Notes under the pieces: generated by a model
The model's database searches: none
Told to the model about the DNA's origin: nothing
The model's input: only the letters and a program-made list of their open reading frames with translations
DNA from: Mytilus californianus
Taxonomy: Eukaryota > Mollusca > Bivalvia > Mytilida > Mytilidae
Direction of reading: 5' to 3'
Assembly: GCF_021869535.1 (NCBI RefSeq)
Contig: NW_026262712.1
Coordinates: forward strand, 64,908,100-64,972,099
DNA: 64,000 nt
Program-made: the position numbers and the translations under genes
Part shown: piece by piece, positions 62,101-62,764 of the stretch
Position numbering within the stretch: position 1 is the stretch's first letter
How the letters are laid out: each line of letters opens with the position of its first letter

Positions 62101-62764
62101 CGATAAGAAAATTGGTAATAAGTGTGATTTGAATAACTAGACATTTTTCACTCGTTTTGTCATCTTATTGTCATTGATAAAGCAGATAATACATCACATG
62201 ATGATTGATTAATTATTGGTGTTTATCGCCACCAACAGCACTATTGGCTACTTTGTCACAGTCAGTTTTTAAGGTGGAGGAAGCTTACACATGGGGACAA
62301 ATAGATCACAGTATCATGAGACTACTGTATGGTCTACAACAGAAATTTGATAGCAGCACTAAAAAGCTAGCTCAAGAAGTTCTTACAGGTCTAGTTTCTA
62401 AATAACAGCACAAACCACAGTTGTTTAAAGTATACTGACTGGACGACCACAGTGAGAAATGGGAAACTAGATACCAGTGCAATACTGAGACTCTTGATAC
62501 AGAGATTTCATCTTGTTTTTCTTTACATTGATATATTTTTTCTTATCTTTTAAACTTTCAATGGATTAAAAAATGCTGTAAATTCACAGGACATTTCGTG
62601 GTAAACTTGTAAAGTTGGTTTGACTCTTTTTTATTTCAGTATTCATTCATTGTCTCAGCCTGATGTTAGTAATGTAGCTCAAGAGAAAGTCAGAAGAGCT
62701 CAGTTGTTAACCATGAACCAAGAATTAGCCAGACAAGTCACCAAAAAGTCTAGAGAGGCTGCAG
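8108..62764 (+). CDS. PLEKHA5/6/7-like: WW-PH-coiled-coil protein of the PEPP/PLEKHA5-6-7 family, partial gene, 27 exons
   Basis: The gene was reconstructed from 27 exons with GT-AG borders whose phases all join in frame, giving about 2,002 codons; residue numbers in the exon entries count from the first complete codon at 8110. Domain order is WW (residues 3-30), Ser/Pro linker (43-85), PH (about 87-187), low-complexity region (188-1222), coiled coils (about 1250-1600) and a C-terminal region rich in charged helices (1669-1707, 1916-2001). WW followed by PH and then coiled coil is diagnostic of the PEPP/PLEKHA family. Vertebrate members are peripheral membrane proteins that bind phosphoinositides through the PH domain and junctional or PDZ partners through the WW and C-terminal parts. 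Vertebrate proteins are about 1,050-1,150 residues, so this one is about twice as long, almost entirely through the central insert. The first exons, start codon and promoter are outside the window. Which vertebrate paralogue is closest cannot be decided here; a single pre-duplication orthologue is likely. Confidence 0.9.
9329..9533 (+). mobile_element. MITE copy, TGGATTC...GATTCCACAGTAT family
   Basis: The left end has TTGGATTCGTTATTATTC and the right end TGATTCCACAGTAT. Internal landmarks (TTTAAATGTTCAATGAAGTA, GCAAAACCATGAAA) match those of the 45344-45592 copy. About 200 bp long and without coding capacity, it is a diverged copy of a non-autonomous DNA transposon. Confidence 0.65.
9603..9893 (-). 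other. Unassigned minus-strand ORF, possibly repeat- or retrogene-derived
   Basis: A 96-codon open frame starts with MLISPMDELTLYEG and includes FLEAWARRQND. The N-terminal 60 codons have ordinary protein-like composition, while the C-terminal part is Trp-rich and lies over a CCACCAGG-rich plus-strand tract that looks repeat-derived. I recognise no domain. There is no visible promoter or splice context. It could be a decayed coding fragment carried by a repeat; a functional gene is unlikely. Confidence 0.25.
13287..13428. repeat. Two-copy tandem duplication, 71-bp period
   Basis: The unit from TCCTGACATTTTATACATGT to ACTCAGGACATGTAAAAAAG (13287-13357) is repeated at 13358-13428 with scattered substitutions. 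Both copies are non-coding and lie deep in the intron. Confidence 0.8.
15136..15332 (-). mobile_element. MITE copy, inverted, GAATCTACAGTAT end
   Basis: In reverse orientation this shares CGTATAAACCAATTTTTGTGG, GGATATTTAATTTCGTGGTT and GTGAATCTACAGTAT with the 45344-45592 family. The copy is diverged, with short deletions. Confidence 0.6.
15345..15420 (+). repeat. Fragment of GCCAATGAGACAACT repeat family
   Basis: It reads GGGTATGATTGCCAATGGGA followed by CAACTATCCAGGGTCC and AACTATAGATCACTGTAC, the 5' module of the family at 34862 and 32350. It sits directly after the inverted MITE. Confidence 0.6.
17690..17845 (-). repeat. Inverted fragment of GCCAATGAGACAACT family
   Basis: GGTCACGGTATGCCC and the terminal GATGTGGTATGATTGACAAT on the minus strand identify another diverged copy. 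The 100 bp before it (17568-17690) resembles the repeat at 3840-3920. Confidence 0.55.
19194..19268 (+). CDS. PLEKHA5/6/7-like: Exon: second half of WW domain
   Basis: The acceptor TTTAATTTCAG|T and donor AAG|GTAAGT bound 75 nt encoding residues 18-42, DHNTQITTFEHPVTRKPSNH plus a short tail. The conserved WW-domain proline is present (residue 29), but the second signature Trp is Phe (residue 26). Vertebrate family members also depart from Trp at this position in their second WW domain, so ligand choice is probably atypical. The exon ends with two bases of a split codon. Confidence 0.9.
19349..19729 (-). mobile_element. Left 381-bp arm of a 2-kb inverted repeat
   Basis: This arm runs from TAAAATTGAGAATGG to AAAATTCAGTTCAAGAG and is the reverse complement of 20964-21344 without gaps. 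By eye only three positions differ over 381 bp, about 99% identity. A diverged solo copy of the same sequence lies at 28143-28498, and a 37-bp piece at 45462-45498. An overlapping 75-codon plus-strand ORF (19287-19514) is not a gene. Confidence 0.88.
19730..20963. mobile_element. Spacer (1,234 bp) of the inverted-repeat element
   Basis: No ORF of note and no transposase motif is visible. The first ~450 bp (to about 20180) continues the left arm as a longer family consensus seems to do, including CAGGCACAATCCTTCCCGTT and GTCATGCCAACAACTGG. The rest is AT-rich and unplaced. The region could be one foldback element or two head-to-head insertions of one family. Confidence 0.5.
20964..21344 (+). 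mobile_element. Right 381-bp arm of the 2-kb inverted repeat
   Basis: This runs from CTCTTGAACTGAATTTTAAT to CCATTCTCAATTTTA, with the GC-rich blocks CCCCGCCGCATTTTTGCGCC and GGCCAGCTGAAGGACGCC. It is the near-perfect reverse complement of 19349-19729. The terminal segment GGTCGGGTTGTTGTCTC, TTTGACACATTCCCC is also found at 28443-28480. Confidence 0.88.
22941..23318. mobile_element. 378-bp MITE with TAGACCACTTTCG inverted ends
   Basis: TAGACCACTTTCGAGTT at 22941 and AACCCGAAAGTGGTCTA ending at 23318 are inverted with one mismatch in 17. The outermost bases on both sides are TA, compatible with a TA target-site duplication as in Tc1/mariner-type elements. There is no coding capacity. Confidence 0.72.
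23685..23733 (+). CDS. PLEKHA5/6/7-like: Exon: Ser/Pro linker
   Basis: The acceptor TTTAACTTCAG|T and donor CAA|GTATGT bound 49 nt encoding residues 43-59, SSSSSPPRTPTSPTSPQ. The composition (SP and TP dipeptides) suggests a disordered, phosphorylatable linker between WW and PH. The next intron (23734-24427) is plain AT-rich sequence. Confidence 0.82.
24428..24462 (+). CDS. PLEKHA5/6/7-like: Exon: basic linker before PH domain
   Basis: The acceptor TTGTTTTGCAG|T and donor AA|GTAAGA bound a 35-nt micro-exon for residues 60-70, SNRKVATPTKV, ending two bases into the next Lys codon. It joins in frame on both sides. Its 35-nt length means skipping would shift the frame, so it is expected to be constitutive. 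Confidence 0.8.
25646..25870 (-). other. Unassigned minus-strand ORF with coding-like composition
   Basis: This 74-codon frame begins MTLEAKQLESQIKSLAKVL and ends KKSCFSCII. It reads as a short helix-forming sequence with balanced Lys, Glu, Ser and Leu, unlike most chance ORFs here, which are rich in Phe, Tyr and Ile. There is no known domain, no splice context and no evidence of expression. It may be a fragment of a processed gene copy or a chance ORF. Confidence 0.25.
26078..26360. mobile_element. 283-bp MITE with TTAAGGTGGTAC inverted ends
   Basis: TTAAGGTGGTAC at 26078-26089 and GTACCACCTTAA at 26349-26360 are perfect inverted ends whose outer four bases are TTAA. TTAA is the target site of piggyBac-type transposases, so this looks like a non-autonomous piggyBac-like element. 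It contains GGGAGATAACTCTG and no ORF. Confidence 0.75.
28143..28498 (+). repeat. Diverged solo copy of the 381-bp arm family
   Basis: It matches the right arm at 20990-21342 in order: CATTGGCTATATGTATAGGG, CTGTCCCAAGTCAGGA, GGGGCCAGCTGAAG, TGTGGTCGGGTTGTTGTCTC and CCATTCTCTATTCTATT. Many substitutions and a short internal duplication (GCCAGCTGAAG twice) show it is much older than the inverted pair. Confidence 0.78.
28828..28900 (+). CDS. PLEKHA5/6/7-like: Exon: start of PH domain
   Basis: The acceptor TTACATTTCAG|G and donor CAG|GTAAGA bound 73 nt for residues 71-95. The exon completes the Lys codon from the previous exon and ends on VAMKGWLYRQ. GWLYRQ is the first strand of the PH fold, and the Arg in it contributes to the lipid-binding basic patch in this family. 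Confidence 0.9.
29063..29357 (+). mobile_element. MITE copy with duplicated 3' half
   Basis: It starts ACTGTGGATTCATTGTTATTC and shares GTTCAACGATGTACTATA and GGCAAAACCC with the 45344 family. The 3' half ATATCCACGAAAATTGAATT through AAGTGAATCC is followed by a second version (29290-29357) ending ATGGATTCC, so that half is tandemly duplicated. Confidence 0.6.
29632..30544. mobile_element. 0.9-kb TIR element, ends TACCGTAGAAAGGC
   Basis: The left end TACCGTAGAAAGGCTTGTAT (29632 on) and its reverse complement at 30522-30544 extend about 27 bp with one mismatch. TA on both outer edges fits a TA target-site duplication. Its two ends also share a TAGTCCGCACCCC motif on the same strand (29669, 30474). 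Internal sequence is more GC-rich near 30370-30430 than the surrounding intron. A 60-codon ORF here has no transposase motifs, so the element is non-autonomous. Confidence 0.75.
30924..31194 (-). mobile_element. tRNA-derived SINE
   Basis: On the minus strand it starts GGCTCGCTGGCCAAGTGTTC, an A-box-like motif, with GAGTTGGAACCC as a decayed B box about 70 bases on, as in a tRNA-Leu/Ser-like head. The body (CAATTAAGATGG region, TTTTATTAGTGAAGGAAGCC on the plus strand) is shared with 48091-48290 and 62205-62295. It is a repeat, not a tRNA gene. Confidence 0.7.
31275..31344 (+). CDS. PLEKHA5/6/7-like: Exon: PH domain strands 2-3
   Basis: The acceptor TTCTATTATAG|G and donor AAAG|GTATAT bound 70 nt for residues 96-118, ESGFKSWKKRWCVLADFGLF plus FYK. 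The KSWKKRW stretch is the basic beta1-beta2 loop used by PH domains of the 3-phosphoinositide-binding class, and the Trp-Cys-Val-Leu strand is typical of the fold. The intron that follows (31345-31956) is featureless. Confidence 0.92.
31957..32164 (+). CDS. PLEKHA5/6/7-like: Exon: rest of PH domain
   Basis: The acceptor ATTTTTTTCAG|A and donor AT|GTAAGT bound 208 nt for residues 119-187. It encodes GSILLPSYKI, KKYAFKAEHSNMKTYMFASD and the C-terminal helix ENMDMWISLLKSAAM. The helix retains the invariant PH Trp. Junctions restore an Asp codon upstream and an Ile codon downstream. Conservation with PLEKHA5/6/7 PH domains is strong throughout. Confidence 0.93.
32350..32820 (+). repeat. Interspersed repeat, GCCAATGAGACAACT family
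   Basis: It begins AAGATGTGGTTTGGTTGCCA, continues with ACTATCCTCCAGAGACC and AACTATAGGTCACCATTC, and ends in a GACAACCACTGAATTACAGG block shared with 34965-34990 and 47140-47165. It sits 186 bp after the donor. A 74-codon ORF inside (32587-32811) is repeat sequence. Confidence 0.65.
32928..33078. mobile_element. 151-bp MITE with GGCGGATCCAG ends and a C24 tract
   Basis: AGTGGCGGATCCAG at 32929 and CTGGATCCGCCTATG ending at 33080 are inverted ends of a small element type seen in many animals. The interior has GGGGGGCCCAC and an uninterrupted run of 24 C at 33043-33066. A decayed relative (CAGTGGCAGATCCATGAC, then a G-rich run) is at 3335-3368. It lies about 175 bp upstream of the next acceptor. 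Confidence 0.7.
33255..34802 (+). CDS. PLEKHA5/6/7-like: Exon: large low-complexity region, part 1
   Basis: The acceptor TTGGTTTACAG|T and donor TCAAG|GTAATT bound a 1,548-nt exon for residues 188-703. The sequence is rich in Arg, Asp, Pro, Ser, Gln and Asn and almost free of hydrophobic clusters, so it is predicted to be disordered. It contains an NDPRQQYP minisatellite (33733-34013), three YDPF motifs (33595, 34621, 34648), two of them in an identical YDPFHGYR context, and many SP/TP sites. An open frame extends 22 codons into the intron upstream, so the Met at 33232 is not a start. Vertebrate relatives have a disordered region here, but a far shorter one. Confidence 0.9.
33733..34013 (+). 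repeat. Coding minisatellite, NDPRQQYP units
   Basis: Within the exon, eight-codon units NDPRQQYP (24 nt) alternate with 13-codon units carrying an extra NDVRQ or SNESRQ segment. About eight to nine units are present with several near-identical DNA copies (GATCCTAGGCAACAATATCC recurs), which points to recent expansion. Repeat number is likely to vary between individuals. Confidence 0.88.
34862..35040 (+). repeat. Fragment of GCCAATGAGACAACT repeat
   Basis: The best-preserved 5' module of the family is here: GATGTGGTATGATTGCCAAT and GAGACAACTATCAACCAG, followed by an ATGACAACCACTAAATTACAGG block. It lies 60 bp downstream of the exon donor, within the 34803-35418 intron. Confidence 0.65.
35419..36112 (+). 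CDS. PLEKHA5/6/7-like: Exon: large low-complexity region, part 2
   Basis: The acceptor TTTTATTTATAG|A restores an Arg codon; the donor CATCAG|GTAGGT closes in phase 0. Residues 704-935 are Gln-, Asp-, Tyr- and His-rich, with NRPPLPTAVRQQIVEEIAQA as the one segment of helical character. The frame stays open through the donor to a stop at 36233, so intron retention would give a truncated product. The next intron (36113-36691) is otherwise unremarkable. Confidence 0.85.
36418..36423 (+). promoter_or_regulatory. Possible intronic poly(A) signal
   Basis: AATAAA occurs 183 bp after the stop reached by reading through the 36112 donor. In AT-rich intron this hexamer is expected by chance, so it is only suggestive of a shortened isoform. 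Confidence 0.2.
36692..36899 (+). CDS. PLEKHA5/6/7-like: Exon: low-complexity region, part 3
   Basis: The acceptor ACTGTTTAAG|A is weaker than its neighbours, but the alternative AG at 36703 breaks the frame. The donor CATG|GTAAAA leaves phase 1. Residues 936-1004 begin NPVIDPRYGKPSDSMGRQYH and include RGQVEEDLRMLVQPDLNADP. It joins in frame with both large flanking exons. Confidence 0.82.
36900..39665 (+). other. 2.8-kb intron, low repeat content
   Basis: The intron is mostly AT-rich with no clear exon. It contains a small TIR element (38608-38754) and a short repeat-like patch at 37790-37860 (CTGCCATTCATCCATCTGGC). Several open frames on both strands (for example 38786-39112) are Phe-, Cys- and Ile-rich chance ORFs. 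Confidence 0.65.
38608..38754. mobile_element. 147-bp MITE with TACAGTCAAATCTG ends
   Basis: TACAGTCAAATCTG at 38608 and CAGGTTTGGCTGTA ending at 38754 are inverted with two mismatches in 14. The interior has paired AAGGTCAC and CTTATAAGGTCAG blocks. TA at both outer edges suggests a mariner-type non-autonomous element. Confidence 0.6.
39666..40220 (+). CDS. PLEKHA5/6/7-like: Exon: low-complexity region, part 4
   Basis: The acceptor TTTTCTTCTAG|G completes a Gly codon; the donor AACAG|GTATCT leaves phase 1. Residues 1005-1189 include a Thr/Asn-rich stretch, HESDLLRRRLSQQKSPPDQD and a Ser-rich end. A long ORF in another frame over the first half is a shadow. Reading past the donor meets a TAG at 40235, followed by AT-rich sequence with AATAAA at 40752. 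Confidence 0.87.
40752..40757 (+). promoter_or_regulatory. Possible intronic poly(A) signal
   Basis: AATAAA followed by an A-rich tract lies about 515 bp after the TAG at 40235 reached by read-through of the 40220 donor. The intervening 0.5 kb has UTR-like composition. Chance occurrence is quite possible. Confidence 0.25.
41246..41280. repeat. GTC/CGT microsatellite
   Basis: The tract reads GGCGTCGTCGTCGTCGTCGT followed by interrupted GTC units. It is the usual simple repeat near the 5' end of this element type. Confidence 0.85.
41321..41895. repeat. Tandem array of ~161-bp units, about 3.5 copies
   Basis: The unit marker GTG(A/T)ATGGAT and its variants recur at 41321, 41482, 41644 and 41805, a period of 161-162 bp. 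Each unit contains a CCATATCACAAAGGGAAGGC-like block, GATTTTGGGGGTAATTG, and GGGGCCAAAAAGGGGCCAA followed by AAGCATTTTTCTAG. The last unit is cut by a G/T-rich tract (41905-41955). Confidence 0.85.
42063..42297. repeat. 35-bp tandem array, about 6.5 copies
   Basis: The GTATTG(C/T)GCAATAGCAAG marker recurs at 42063, 42098, 42133, 42168, 42203, 42238 and 42273, every 35 bp with no indel. Most copies centre on the palindrome TTGCGCAA. Copies differ at only one to four positions. A related unit lies near 7505. Confidence 0.9.
42352..44750. repeat. Satellite with 910-bp, seven-monomer higher-order repeat
   Basis: Monomers beginning GGGGTTCTTTGATATGCTG start at 42352, 42487, 42622, 42748, 42874, 43010, 43136, 43262, 43397, 43532, 43658 and onward. 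From 42622 the lengths run 126, 126, 136, 126, 126, 135, 135 (sum 910), and the same order restarts at 43532 and at 44442. The third cycle is cut short, with monomers starting at 44442, 44568 and 44704. Sequence variants, such as GGGCCCCGTTATCAAC in the 136-bp monomer, recur at the same position in each cycle. Confidence 0.93.
45233..45330 (+). CDS. PLEKHA5/6/7-like: Exon: transition into coiled-coil half
   Basis: The acceptor TTTTTTTCCAG|G and donor ATCATT|GTAAGT bound 98 nt for residues 1190-1222, GGPLRPGGKQPPKSLPLIQT and a tail ending PDMPDSDII. Pro-rich at the start, it may hold SH3- or WW-type ligand sites. It closes in phase 0, and the next exons are mostly phase 0. Confidence 0.85.
45344..45592 (+). 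mobile_element. MITE with ATACTGTGGATTC end, carrying a 37-bp insert
   Basis: It begins 14 bp after the exon donor and ends AGTCGACAGTAT at 45592. Internal landmarks are TTCGTGGGATACCAATTTG, AAATGTTCAATGAAATACAA and CAAATATCCACGAAAATGC. Bases 45462-45498 are not part of the family and match 21310-21346 exactly. A 67-codon minus-strand ORF here is not a gene. Confidence 0.78.
45908..46006 (+). CDS. PLEKHA5/6/7-like: Exon: SISAADLIGKT segment
   Basis: The acceptor ATTTCTTTGCAG|G and donor ACA|GTAAGT bound 99 nt (phase 0-0) for residues 1223-1255, ending LRMSISAADLIGKT. With the next exon this reads IGKT-HDELVLLLIQLRRE, a conserved motif at the start of the PLEKHA5/6/7 coiled-coil region. The frame is also open into the intron, to a stop at 46094. 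The following intron (46007-46775) is plain AT-rich. Confidence 0.9.
46776..46900 (+). CDS. PLEKHA5/6/7-like: Exon: coiled-coil start (HDELVLLLIQLRRE)
   Basis: The acceptor GTCTTTTTTTTAG|C and donor AAAAT|GTAAGT bound 125 nt for residues 1256-1296. HDELVLLLIQLRREFTALEK opens the heptad pattern, followed by a basic segment QVQKKRSAEIAYRK. This is one of the best-conserved parts of the family outside the PH domain. Confidence 0.92.
46975..47185 (+). repeat. GCCAATGAGACAACT-family repeat, 5' truncated
   Basis: It shares GTCCAAATGACGTGAACAAC, ACTATAGGTCACAGTACAGCC and TAAGCTATAAATGGCCCC with the inverted copy at 1341-1522, plus an ACAACCACTGAAATACAGGC block with 32587. The minus-strand ORFs at 47023-47417 overlap it and are not genes. 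Confidence 0.65.
47749..47947 (+). CDS. PLEKHA5/6/7-like: Exon: coiled-coil region, LEVYRPIVNLVHNMV segment
   Basis: The acceptor ATCTTTATAG|G completes a Met codon; the donor AGAAAG|GTAAGT closes phase 0. Residues 1297-1363 include KKLEVYRPIVNLVHNMVNMG followed by SLYGGDNLMLASQYRK. The last 93 nt (47855-47947) are duplicated immediately downstream at 47962-48054 with an intact second donor. Confidence 0.92.
47962..48054 (+). other. Tandem duplicate of the exon's last 93 nt, still open
   Basis: Bases 47962-48054 copy 47855-47947 without gaps: 7 substitutions in 93 nt, 2 silent codon changes and 4 conservative amino-acid changes (V to L, L to V, G to V, D to E). A new donor AAAG|GTATGT follows. 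The copies are separated by 14 nt containing the first donor, so reading through shifts frame and stops at 47996. The copy has an AG (47966) but no good polypyrimidine tract, so its use as an alternative exon is unproven. Confidence 0.85.
48091..48290 (-). mobile_element. tRNA-derived SINE, internally deleted
   Basis: It shares GATTTATTGGTGTTTAATGC, AGCAGTTTTTATTGGTAGAGG and CAATCCTAGTCAATTAAGAT with 30924-31194. The tRNA-like head on the minus strand (GGTAGGCCAAGTGATC) remains, but the B box region is deleted. Confidence 0.68.
48960..49115. repeat. SINE-body fragment
   Basis: GGTAGGGTGACATGTCTT, then a GACTGTTACCTTTTGAGCTAG-like tract, matches the body of the SINE at 56130-56440 (GGTAGGGTGACATGTCTTGT, TTTGACCTTGTAAACTAGC). 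No tRNA head is visible. Confidence 0.5.
49281..49574 (+). repeat. ATGCCCC...GGGGCAT element
   Basis: It starts TTTATGCCCCCTTTAGGGTC, has a GTTCGTCCGTCCCTCTGTCC tract, and ends AGTGGGGCATCTGTGTAC before TTCTTGTTT. ATGCCCC and GGGGCAT are inverted ends. The internal unit (CAATCAACTTGAAACTTAGT, CAATTTCACAGTCCACTGAA) is a different core from 4498-5235. Confidence 0.65.
49607..49741 (+). CDS. PLEKHA5/6/7-like: Exon: coiled coil
   Basis: The acceptor TTTTCTTTACAG|C and donor TTGGAG|GTATGG bound 135 nt (phase 0-0) for residues 1364-1408, HLLSPEQMSPPKKMIEFSRK, then HHMKEEVDHLKRDQVDLE, an amphipathic helix continued by the next exon. The acceptor lies 33 bp after a repeat end. The intron after it (49742-50184) is plain. 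Confidence 0.9.
50185..50265 (+). CDS. PLEKHA5/6/7-like: Exon: coiled coil
   Basis: The acceptor TTGTGTTTTTAG|G and donor GATAAG|GTTAGT bound 81 nt for residues 1409-1435, EKLERLYELDRLLQEQSYKV plus TAFQEDK. Leu-rich heptads run on from the previous exon. It is phase 0-0, so exon skipping would keep the frame. The donor GTTAGT is non-consensus at position +3. Confidence 0.9.
50580..50790. mobile_element. 211-bp MITE with perfect 25-bp TIRs
   Basis: The first 25 bases (50580-50604, starting TACTGTAAATTCAG) are exactly the reverse complement of 50766-50790. Internal GCGA/TCGC-type blocks (AATGCGAATAATGCGACTGG) form further imperfect symmetry. A diverged copy lies at 54330-54610. The foldback at 50791 abuts its right end. 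Confidence 0.85.
50791..50942. mobile_element. Foldback with 49-bp arms and hammerhead-like core
   Basis: Arms 50791-50839 and 50894-50942 are inverted with two mismatches, and symmetry extends weakly inward. The GC-rich inner part is GACGTTTCGGCCACTGGCC on the plus strand. On the minus strand this reads CTGAAGA-A-GGCCAGTGGCC-GAAAC, resembling the hammerhead ribozyme core CUGANGA, stem II, GAAA. It is non-coding. Confidence 0.8.
50980..51235 (+). repeat. Truncated copy of the 4498-5235 repeat family
   Basis: CATTCTAACTTTAGTTAGCC, TCTCAATGCTTATTGCCACC, ACACAGATGAAGTTCTAATT and GCTTGGGCATCTGTGTCC match units at 4498-5235 and 984-1250. The 5' end is missing. It ends about 90 bp before the next acceptor. 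Confidence 0.62.
51325..51474 (+). CDS. PLEKHA5/6/7-like: Exon: coiled coil
   Basis: The acceptor TGTGTTTTGCAG|G and donor TCTAAG|GTAATG bound 150 nt (phase 0-0) for residues 1436-1485, DLLEKALQGLLRQQDMVQDS, then QQRTVEKELSRVLYHLAEAS ending in Lys. Strong helical and heptad character is visible. The next intron is 300 bp of AT-rich sequence. Confidence 0.92.
51775..51882 (+). CDS. PLEKHA5/6/7-like: Exon: coiled coil with SKSAPSL tail
   Basis: The acceptor TTTATATTTTAG|G and donor TCTCTT|GTAAGT bound 108 nt (phase 0-0) for residues 1486-1521, ELEETSAENNKVEHEVALLR, ending ARSKSAPSL. RSKSAP fits a 14-3-3 mode-I-like or basophilic kinase site, which is inference. The following intron (51883-52432) has only a weak ATGTCAATGAGACAAC repeat trace near 52150. 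Confidence 0.9.
52433..52783 (+). CDS. PLEKHA5/6/7-like: Exon: end of coiled coil and Ser/Asp-rich segment
   Basis: The acceptor CTTTTTTACAG|G and donor TCACAG|GTAAAG bound 351 nt (phase 0-0) for residues 1522-1638. A helix (MRKKMTMEKDLAKVKNIMAG through LSEAINTLKRS) is followed by a basic KPRKKEK patch and an acidic/Ser region. The short intron after it (52784-53151) is plain. Confidence 0.92.
53152..53242 (+). CDS. PLEKHA5/6/7-like: Exon: acidic segment (GPWDISDADENTKRFY)
   Basis: The acceptor TTTTTTCACCAG|G and donor TATG|GTAATT bound 91 nt for residues 1639-1668, APQPLESMAFNQEEGPWDIS, DADENTKRFY. PWDISDADENTKRFYG looks like a short conserved linear motif set in a disordered region. It leaves phase 1, completed as Gly in the next exon. 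Confidence 0.88.
53243..55123 (+). other. 1.9-kb intron
   Basis: The only repeat found is the MITE at 54330-54610. A short ATTAAATATTCAATATTAAA tandem lies near 54758-54792. ORFs at 53913-54113 and elsewhere are chance. Confidence 0.65.
54330..54610. mobile_element. Diverged MITE of the 50580 family with a nested repeat
   Basis: The ends CAGTAAATTCAAAAAAATTT and AAAAATTTCTGAATTTACAA match the 50580-50790 TIRs with mismatches. Inside, at about 54405-54460, GGATAAATGTCTCATTGGCG and ATCATACCACATCTCCTTA form a piece of the GCCAATGAGACAACT family in reverse, inserted into the MITE. Confidence 0.68.
55124..55240 (+). CDS. PLEKHA5/6/7-like: Exon: basic/acidic helix
   Basis: The acceptor TTTGAAAATAG|G and donor GAAG|GTATAT bound 117 nt for residues 1669-1707, ILPKERPKTLTVRDVKRQSE, then QRREREKIRKEIDELDSE. 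Highly charged helix of the type found near the C terminus of PLEKHA5/6/7. The acceptor is purine-rich at -4 to -8 but its tract upstream (TTTTATTTTGCTTTG) is good. Confidence 0.88.
55241..56832 (+). other. 1.6-kb intron with a SINE
   Basis: Apart from the SINE at 56130-56440 the sequence is AT-rich with no supported feature. The inverted pair TTTATGATTTTATTACAAAC / ACTTAATTTGCACAATGT near 55530-55580 gives a short local hairpin (GCAAATTAAGTTT against AAACTTAATTTGC, 55533-55571). Confidence 0.6.
56130..56440 (+). mobile_element. tRNA-derived SINE
   Basis: GCAGCCGTGATATC is an A-box-like start, and GGGTTCAAGCCC (56184 region) is a B-box match, followed by a body with GGTAGGGTGACATGTCTTGT. A (CATCAT) run is near 56348-56370. 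A minus-strand ORF of 93 codons over it is not a gene. Confidence 0.55.
56833..56870 (+). CDS. PLEKHA5/6/7-like: Micro-exon DPSWASSTVSPKQ
   Basis: The acceptor TTTAATTTCAG|A and donor AAACAG|GTAGCT bound 38 nt for residues 1708-1720. It joins in frame both sides. The intron after it (56871-57167) is short and contains a 23-bp direct duplication (CAATTGTTTTTCAAGTTTAT twice, 56919-56964). Confidence 0.8.
57168..57671 (+). CDS. PLEKHA5/6/7-like: Exon: Ser/Pro-rich C-terminal region with YENL motif
   Basis: The acceptor TTTATTTTCAG|G and donor AACAAT|GTAAGT bound 504 nt (phase 0-0) for residues 1721-1888, starting EYQPIYENLPPANNVPKTWS. YENL fits a Tyr-based SH2 or sorting motif (inference). The rest is Ser/Thr/Pro-rich with several SP sites. 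A 165-codon minus-strand ORF over the same DNA is a shadow. GC content is above that of the introns. Confidence 0.9.
57672..61277 (+). other. 3.6-kb intron with a 1.4-kb tandem-core repeat
   Basis: The repeat at 59231-60618 is the main content. The interval 57672-59230 and the 3' end 60619-61277 are plain AT-rich sequence, with poly-A runs near 57812 and 61195. No exon is supported. Confidence 0.7.
59231..60618 (+). repeat. 1.4-kb repeat with ~145-170-bp internal units
   Basis: It opens TTTGTTGAGCCTGCAACTTT, then GATATGGCGGCGGCGTTAGC, and ends GAAGGCGAGACACTTCAGCG, TGTGCACTCTTGTTG. About seven to eight internal units carry GACCTTGACCTCATTTTCAT, AGGTCAACTATATTTG and GTAAGGTGTACATGT (near 59683, 59833, 59978, 60124, 60276, 60450). 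I recall this as one of the commonest repeat types in mussel sequence. ORFs within it are chance. Confidence 0.8.
61278..61358 (+). CDS. PLEKHA5/6/7-like: Exon: C-terminal region
   Basis: The acceptor ATATTTTAACAG|T and donor GAAGTT|GTAAGT bound 81 nt (phase 0-0) for residues 1889-1915, LDMVPDIVKSSTTKVDQMDE, VSFEREV. The following intron (61359-61945) is plain AT-rich with an A13 run near 61496. Confidence 0.85.
61946..62079 (+). CDS. PLEKHA5/6/7-like: Exon: conserved PERYMPESDEE segment
   Basis: The acceptor TAATAATTACAG|T and donor CAAAG|GTAAAT bound 134 nt for residues 1916-1959. It encodes VEIPERYMPESDEESFTEEE, then KYRRQEKSDRLKKILTQQ. A PERY motif followed by an acidic stretch and a basic helix is characteristic of the C-terminal end of PLEKHA5/6/7 proteins. 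Confidence 0.9.
62205..62295 (-). repeat. SINE fragment
   Basis: GATTAATTATTGGTGTTTAT, then CGCCACCAACAGCACTATTG and CAGTCAGTTTTTAAGGTGGAGG match the non-tRNA end of the SINEs at 30924 and 48091. A 66-codon ORF running out of it to 62405 does not fit the gene's phases. Confidence 0.55.
62640..62764 (+). CDS. PLEKHA5/6/7-like: Exon: C-terminal helix
   Basis: The acceptor TTTTTATTTCAG|T restores a Ser codon; the donor GCAG|GTATGT leaves phase 1. Residues 1960-2001 include VAQEKVRRAQLLTMNQELAR and QVTKKSREAA, a helix that in relatives lies close to the protein's end. The gene must continue for at least one more codon. Confidence 0.88.

Noticed and set aside
62205..62405. 66-codon ORF as a cassette exon of the gene
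   Set aside because: Its first third is SINE sequence, and no acceptor/donor pair gives the phase needed between the exons ending 62079 and starting 62640.
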